64,000 nt of DNA from Zoroaster sp. YZ-2022 (lineage: Eukaryota > Echinodermata > Asteroidea > Forcipulatida > Zoroasteridae): assembly GCA_029582265.1 (NCBI GenBank), contig CM055833.1:28982288-29046287 (forward strand), read 5' to 3'. Positions within the stretch are counted from its first letter, which is position 1, and every line of letters begins with the position of its first letter. Shown one piece after another: positions 42,501 through 51,500 of the stretch. The notes under the pieces were generated by a model that saw only the letters and a list, made by a program, of their open reading frames with translations, searched no databases and had not been told where the DNA came from. The position numbers and the translations under genes were made by a program.

Positions 42501-45500
42501 GCACCAATCCAGAAAATGTTATGTTCCTCTCGTCTGAATGTTGCAACAATCATTGGGTCGCATGAGTGAAGAAACTGTCATGCTGATTGACTCATTATAA
42601 CCTCTAGAGGGATATTATAGGAAGAAGGCAGTTATTTCTCAGTTTGCTTGAGCATAGAGGGGATATTTACATGTCCCATGGGTTTATTGAAACAATGATG
42701 TTTGGCCACCACGTCATTACTTGTCAATGTGGTATCCTCCTTAAGTAACGAAGATTTCCTCTTCAGGTTTCCCTCTAACACAAATTTCTTCATATTTAAG
42801 AGGTATTCAATTGATTATTAGTTATAACATTACAAAAGCAGCACATAGAGCTTTTACAATGTTACTATATGTGTAACATCATAGGGTTTACCATGAATAT
42901 ACTTACTAAAGTTGTTGTTCATTGAGTAATGCATTGCTACAATGCTGATACAACAAATGGGTGCATAGGAACGTGTTCAGTATAAGTTAATGGTCACTAT
43001 AATGGTGTTAATTATAGTGGCTTTCTTCTGTAAATGTATTTGAGATGTGATAATTGACCCACGTAAGGAGTAGCTTAATCCTAACTACCTAGGCCCATTT
43101 GCTTACACATAACATGAATCCTCCAAAATCCTTCAGTTGGTAAAGCAAGCACATGACCTGTATGCACACATGTTTCTAATCTGTGATACATGTACATGGC
43201 CAGGGACCCTCCCTGCATGCATGGAGCAATAAACGGTGTCCACTGACCTTGCAATCACTACAACAAACATGGATGTACATGTACCATGGAAAAGCAAGTA
43301 TGCCTAATAACCTCAATCCTTCACAATCCTTCACTTTGGCAAAGAGGATTTTGGAAGTTTTGGGTTAGTGTCTGAAAAAAAACCATCCGTTTCTTTCCCT
43401 TCTAACAAAATTCTACCTTTTTCTTCATCTAGGGGAGAGGCAGAAGGACTGCAGTGTCCTATTGATGGACGACGATAACTTTGAGGAAGATGAACAATTC
43501 CGTCTTGTCTTGGGCCATGCACGTACCGACTCTGGACTCCAAGCTATGATTGGAGAACTAAACGAGACCACAGTCACCATCCATGATGTTGGAGACAGTA
43601 AGTAAACATTTTCTGAAACCAAGTTTCTGGTTTTGGGAGAGAAAGAACTTCTGTTTTTAGTGAAAAATATAAGCTTAGAAACTTGCTTGAGAGAATTTTT
43701 GAAATGTGTTTGAAGTTTGATGGACACAATGGTTAGAGCACTATTCAGAGAGGGTAGGCTTATATTATAGCTTCTGGAAAATTTTGGACTGAAATATTTT
43801 CTAACTGAAATATATATATTTTTAAATTCATATTTCCATAATCTGTCGACACTGTTCAGGACTATGACACAATAGAATTGGTTTGAGAAGTTGGGAATAA
43901 GGTGATTCATTTTTAAAGGTGGGAAGTAAACCAATGTGATCCGAGGATAATCGCTCAAACTTTTGTTTGATTGCAGAGTCCATCATTAAGTTCCCAGAGA
44001 CGAGGTTCAGTGTCAACGAGCCATTGTCTGAAGATGAGGTCAGCACTGTCCGAATCCCCGTCATCAGGATGGGAGATCTCACCCAGACCTCCATAGTCCG
44101 TGTCTTCACCAAGGATGGCTCGGCCAAGAGCGGTATGGACTACAACCCGCTATCTCAGCGTAAGTAATTGGGTGTTTGTCTAACATGTGTTCGTTTGTCT
44201 GTATTTCACCGTCGTGTCAATTTGTCTGTTTGTGTTATGTCATGTGTGTCTGTCTGTTTTTAGGTTTGGTCTTGCTGTTGGTCGGTCTGTCTATTTTAGT
44301 TTGTTCATTTTGCTGGTTACTTGACTTCCCTTTTTGTATGTAAACATTCCCTTGTTCGCATTTTTGGCAACCATTTAATATGATTGAATATAAGACTCTT
44401 GTGTTCAGTTTGAGGTGGAACATTTTGAAGAAAGTGGGAATAAAATTCTGCAAGAAAAACATTTCATATTTGTTATATGTATTATGCATAGTTTGCAGAA
44501 ATCCCTTCTCCTTTTGAACTGTCTAACTCCACTCAAAATCCTGTAAGACCATATTGTAAGTGTCAGGCTAGGTTGGTGCATTTTCACTAGGGATGCAGAT
44601 TTCCTCACAAAGAGAAAACCGAAATTGACACATATAATCAAGGGGATAAATGCATGTTGATGATAAACAGAAACTAGCCGATCAAGTTAAGTTTCCCCAG
44701 AAATTAGGATTTCCAAGGTAGCAAATTTTGCAGCAGGTGGTTTCGGCTGTGAGTGAGACTTATCTTGAGTGCTTCAGAAGTGGGCGGTCCTTCCTAAGGC
44801 TTGGTTCTAATATCCTGGTATGCCTACATATAGGTGATATTGAGCCACGCTAAGCGGGGAAAGTCCTAAGGATTAAAATCTTGACATTGATTTTTAGGAC
44901 ATGTTTAGAATACTTCAGTGTGCATACATGTAGTATTTGGCTATGTCCCAACCAATCTGTTCAAGATCTTGGTTTTGTAATGTATTTGCAGAATATAAAG
45001 AAATGTTAATGGGAAAATTCTTTGAACAGAGGTTGCACAATATTCACCACAGCTGTGCGTAATTCAGTTGACCAAAGTTCTTATGGACTATCTGGTCTGG
45101 ATATATGTTTGATCAAGTATATTTTATTGACTTAACAAATTTGCAGTGTAAACTTAATATGTTTATGTGTGAACTCTGCATTATGTCGGCATGAATGTCT
45201 AACATGGAAGGTCATGATGATAAATATTTGACCAGAGTGACCTTTGACTAATTTTGGCCAGTCGGGCCTGGTTAGTGATGGAGGATGACCAGTCCAGTTA
45301 GCTGGACACTATGGCCTTCTATTTTGTCTTAACCAGTTCTATACTAGCCATTTGAGAATTTCAAGTCCATGTAGGGTTAATAGTGGTAAAAACAGGAAAG
45401 TATAGAAGACTTATTAAGGTTGACCTAGAACTTCCTCAAAACAAACCAAAATGTCACCCGCTCTGGCAAAACTCAAAACTTCTTGGCATTTACCATAATG

Positions 45501-48500
45501 CGTAACAGCCATGAAAAGGTCAAAAACTGACCCCAGGGACCAGTTTTCATGTCACCATCTAGATTTTGATGGGAAAAGAAAAATCCTGAAACGTTAATTT
45601 TCATGATAAATTTGGGAGGTCATATTTGAAAATTGGGTCAAAGTTTAGGGTTTTGCCAGAGCCAGTCACAAATACTCTAGTTAGAAATAAACTTAGACGT
45701 TGGATCAAGTAACTTATTTCTTTTAAAAGGATTCTTCACATTTTGTCCAGAATTATGTGTTTATGTAATTTGTGTCTGATTTATTGTTGATTATTTGTTT
45801 TTATTTGTATTTTGGTTTTCCTTCTGTTTTCCTGTGTTATATTGTCTTGTAGTGTTAAATATTCTGTTTACATAAGCTGAATTTAGTTGTACCCCCAACT
45901 GACCTTTGGCTGAAATTTCAGTGTCTAGTCTTTATTTACCAAGTCTTTCATGAACCCACCCATGACCTTATATCCAGCTGCCATCAAATGCTAAAACAAA
46001 CATCAAGTTGGTCCAACAGCAAACCTAATTTCCCAACCCATTACTTATCATTCAACTTTCAGAAGGTTGCTGGCCCAAGCAAGGCATGACAAAAGAAAAA
46101 CATTATTATAACCCACTGTCACAAACACAGACTTAAAGCTTTGAATGAAAGCAGAGATTGTAGTACTATTGAGCTGACCTTGTCCAGTAGGTCATAACAC
46201 TTTGTGCTGACAAACATGCTGTACCCAATTCTCCTCAGTCTTTGAGTGACCCTGTTAATCTTTTCTTGTTTCTTGTCATTCGTGTTTGTATTTTAATTTC
46301 CTGATCTTGTTAGCATTCATGTCTGGAAAATTTAAGAAATATTTAATTTAAACAATAAAAGAAGACTTTCTTAATCTTGAAATAAAGGTATTGTAAATTC
46401 CATGGGAAATTGATTATAATGTACAGCTTTACTGAACCCTTTTACAGGAAACTTATGTGTTAACGTTAGAAGTCCTGTAAATGTTAAGGGTTGGTATGTG
46501 AGAAGTAACTCAATTCCCATGTCTAGTAAAACAAAACGATAAACTACAGAAATTATTCATGGAGAAGTTATTTGACAATGCAAGAAACCAAGATCGACTC
46601 AACAAAATGTCTGCACAGGTTGTTTGGTTGGAGTGCAGATTGTGTCCATTGTTGAAACCAGAAAGCCAGTTATTTTGCCCTCTCCCCTGGGTGTCTTTGC
46701 CTAATCTTCGCAGACTTGTTCAATTACTTGAGATATAAACCAACTCTGACCTCAAACTTGTCGGCTGCACAGTCCACATGGCCTCTTTGGTTAACCCCAT
46801 TTGGTTCACTACAGTTCAGAAGATCGGGTTTTGTTTTAAAGGGCTCCTGTATTCTCATGTTCTAGTTTGTTTGACGAAAGATCTTGCCAGTCGAGACTTG
46901 AGGCCATGAGCATTTGTGGTTTTTAAGATGGTTCAGTTGGACTTCACTTTGTCTGATAAATAAACATTAGTACTAAAACTCTATTAATATTGTCAGCCAA
47001 AATTATTACAAATAATAAAGGTTGTTTATTAATTGTATTACGGTTTAAATTGGGATGTTAATGCACAAAATGTTCCTGGATAGGCCAACCCTATCTTTCT
47101 TTGTTGAACTATAAACTGCTTAAGTAACATGTTATTGTAATCGGGATATTCATTTTACTATTCAGAGCTTGTATTTGGCTTCAACGTATCTGAGCTGTTT
47201 GTGGATATTGATGTCCTCCCGGATCAGGACAGGAACGAGATGAGAGAAGCCTTTACCGTCCATCTTACCATGGATGAGATGATGATTGCTGAAATCCAGG
47301 TAAAACAATCACTATCTTGAAGAAAATACACACCACTGCATAGTGTATGTGGTAGACAACTTGTCACCAACGGTAGACACCAACATTTCTGAATTGTCAT
47401 TCAGAATAAATGTTATTGGGGGAAAAAAACAAAAAAACATCTGGAACACAAATCTCAACATAGTATCAGATAGTTTTGATGAGTTTACTTTCAGTTCTTA
47501 ACAGTATTTCCCTCCCTCCTTTGTGTGCCCTAGATGAACAAGGCTATTGTCTACATTGAGCAAGAGGGTCAACTATCTGGTGTTACATTCCCATCCACGC
47601 CCATCGTTGTCTCCCTATTGGATTATGACAATGTTCAGGTTGCTCGTGAATTTCCACCACGTGGTTACCCTGTCGTCTGTGTCACAGTAAGTGCTATTTG
47701 ATGTTAATTATTACGTACCAATTTGTCTCTTCACAAATTCTGAAATTAGTTTCTAATTTAAAAAAAAAAAAAAAATCAATCTTTATTGGCTAGTTTGTTT
47801 CACAATTCCTGATTTGATTTATTTGCAATTTTTCTTGAAAATCTGTTTAATTTTTATATATGGGTAGCTTTTCATTTTTCTTCATTCCTTTCCAGACAAG
47901 TATGTTCTGTACCCCCACTCGGTTCCTTGGCTTAAATCGTTTTGATAACAATAAAAATCCCGTTTTCCTTTACAGCCTTGCAACCCCAAACATCCCGACT
48001 ACGCCACGACTGGTTCGATCTGCACCAACGAGGGCATTAACGATACCCTGACCGAGTTCCGTTGGTTGGTATCGGCTCCAACGACTGCCGGTGGTATCAC
48101 CTACCCACTCAAGGATGTGGCGACCAACACATTCTTCACTTCCACCGACATGGTGAGTGACCACGCCCGTTTCTTTCTAGTTCACTCCTGGAACTTTCAT
48201 AAACTTTCACTTAACTTCTATCAACACAAGCTGAAACTATGACCAGTCATTTGTGTAATGTATATCTTTATTCACATAAAGTATAAATTAAGGAAAAGTG
48301 CATGAAACTAAAGTTTTATGCTCCCTTAAAATCATTCCAAATATTTACAATGGATAATTTTATTTCCCATTTAGATCACCCTGGACAGTATCTACTTCGG
48401 CCCTGCCTCCCGCGTTCAGTGCGCTGCCCGTGCCGTCAGCAACCTGGCTGACCCAGGCCGTGAGCACTACAGCTTGCCAGCCACTATTAGCTCTGTAGAG

Positions 48501-51500
48501 GGTATCTGTATGCCTCGTTTGGACGAAGCCATCGGTGCCGAGCCCTACGCTGCTAAACTACGATACACTGGACCTGGTGACTTGGAGCACCCCAACAGAC
48601 TCAAGTTGACAATCACCATGCCTCATGTTGGTAAGTACAATAGTTTTTTTTTTTTTCAATCATGAGTTAACAATTAATATTTTGAGTTACTCAATTTTAT
48701 ATTTTCTTTTAATATAAGGGTGAGTGAAATTGAATGACCTTTGACCCTTCATTCCATTATTCCCCTTCTTAGATGGTATGCTTCCAGTTATCTCAACCCG
48801 CGAACTCTCCAACTTTGATCTTGCTCTGAGCAAGGACGGATACCGCATCGGTACCCACCGTTGCTCCAACCTCCTCGATTACAACGAGATCCCCACTGAG
48901 TATGGTTTCATCACCAGCGAGACCAAGAACCCCAATGTGATCGGCGAGTCACAGCCGTACCAGTTCAGCTCCGAGATGCGTGGAGAAAGCTCCCTGCGAT
49001 TCTACCGTAACTTGGACCTCGAGGCTTGTCTGTGGGAGTTCACCACCTACTACGATATGTCCGAGCTTCTGGATCAATGCGGCGGACAGGTTGGAACTGA
49101 TGGACAGGTACAGAATCAAATTCAATTTTAAATTCAGCAGATTTATTCTGAATTTAACTTTCTCAATGGTAATGCACATTTATTTCCATATGCTTATAAC
49201 ATTATACAGGTAAATAATATAAAAAATACAACAAATTCTGAATTGTAATTTAAGAAATTGGGGGAAAAAATCATTTGACAGCCTTTAAAATTCAATGAAT
49301 TTAATAGTAATATCAAGTATATGTTGCGTGCCTTTTTTTTATAATGAACATAAAGAACAATTTGATTTTTCATCCAACATTTTCGATATTTATCAGGGAG
49401 CTTTTTTTAATTTAATGTTTCTTTTAGTGAGCCTTCCTGACCCAAAAACAAATATTTCCTGCATATATTATAATCTTGTTTGTAAACTCTTCTCTCCACT
49501 ATAGGTTCTTGACTTGGTGCAGTCTTATGTAACACTGCGTGTACCACTCTACGTGTCTAATGTCTTCCACTCTCCGGCCAGCGTCGGAGGATGGCAGCAT
49601 TTTGACCAGACCTCCAACCTCCAACTGACCTTCGTATACGACACCTCCATCCTTTGGCAGAATGGCGTGGGTGCACAGGCAGTCGCGGACTCCTCCGTTC
49701 AGGGTAAGGTGGACTGCTGAAATTACCTGAAATGTCTGCATTGTTGAAAGCATCAAAACCATGTGTCATTAACTTTCTTGACCTGACCCTGTTCTTGTAA
49801 TCACTTCCGATCATATCTGGTGTACTGCAAATACCTATGTTCCTGTCCTGAATTTGGACAGATTAGATCTTGCCATACACTTTGTGTTTGTACATTCATA
49901 ATAAAAAATTTTGAGAACATTATTAAACTTGATTTGATTTGGTGGTTGATTTTTGACAGGTTCTCTGTTCCCAACCAGCATGAGGATTGACAAGAATGGA
50001 AGACTCGTCGTCAACTTCCGTACTGACGCTCTATTCAGAGGCCTGTTTGTGCTCGACCATCCATGTAAGTTTAATATCACTTGCAATCCATGGATCATAT
50101 TATTCTAACAAACAATAAATTTCGCATCCAAAATCAAATCTTTGTTTTATTTAACCATCTTTTCCCATCAGATTTCTAAAGTGGATAAAAACTGAATCTT
50201 CAAAAGGACATCCATTGATTTCATTATCACGTTGATTGTCGCTACGCATATGTGATTCACTATAAAACATATCGTACGTCACGGAGGAATGAAGTACTAT
50301 TTATAATTAACAATTTTTGCTATACCTTAATTCCCCACAGCTATTGGCACCTCATCCTCTGTCATCTCAGTGGATCGTCCAGACCTCACCTTCTCCCTCA
50401 ACCTTGTCCGATCAGAACCCACATTTGCCCAGCCTGAGCAGCTCTGGCAGTTTGTCTCGGATGTTGCCGTAAGTTTCTCTAAACATTATCTCAGAAGTTG
50501 CTTAAAAATTTGCAGTCTGAAATCTGCAGCACCTTTAAACAATTTAACATAAATTTCTTCATCTCTTTCCCGTCTCGGTTTAAAGTTTTGAGATTTTTAT
50601 ATTGTTTGTTCCGTCCTCGTAGGTATCCGACTACAGTGGCATGTATACCATTCGTCTGATCCCCTGTACCACCACTCCGACCCAGGAGTACAGCCTACCG
50701 GTCATCTGTAACCCACGTGACATCATCAACTTTGACCTTCCCCTGCGCTTCCAGCAGGTCAGCGACCCCGTACCGGCCGAGTTCAGTCTGAACACTCAGT
50801 TCATGCTTCTTGGCAAGGAGATGCTCTGGCTGTCCGATGGCTCCATGGGCTTCGGTGAGGGAACGGACACTGCATTCTCTCCTGGTGAGTTGATCTTTAC
50901 ATTACTATATTCTGTTCAAAATGAATCAACTGGTAGTCTACTTTAGGGGTTTCCGGGGGCTTCATGTAGTTTATGTGAATATAATAGAAAAATACACTGT
51001 TAAGAAAGATGAGGTTTGTGGGTAACACCATGTCTCCTGATGACTAGAGCAGACTAGTCGAAACGTTGAGAACAAACCAACCGGCTCTTCTCAGAGCCAT
51101 CACTTCTTCCAAGAAGAGATCATTACATGGTGTGCCCAAAAGAACTCAATAACACCATGTGTAATCGATCTTTTCTTGGAAGAAGTGTAGTACTGAAAAG
51201 AAGCGATAGTTGTGAGGATATTTCTTGAACCGTTTGCTCTGTCCATCTTCAGGAGGATGCAAACCTAATCTTTCATAACCAGTCCACTATGCAAAGCTTC
51301 AAATCACATTGAATAGTAGTGTTAATTCTTAATTGAATAGCAGTGTTTGTGTACAGCAACCCTGTGAGATGATTACTACAATGTTTTGCAAAACCTATTG
51401 TTACATTCCCCCTAAATATTTTCATCAATTTTGTTCATCGCTCAGGTGACACGGTGTACGGTCGCATTCACGTGGATCCTGTTCAGAACCTTGGTAGTGG

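Noticed and set aside
47760..47980. Alternative exon between exons 12 and 13 starting near 47860
   Set aside because: The frame has no family similarity and the direct join of exon 12 to the acceptor at 47976 keeps the frame and the conserved VVCVTPCNP sequence.
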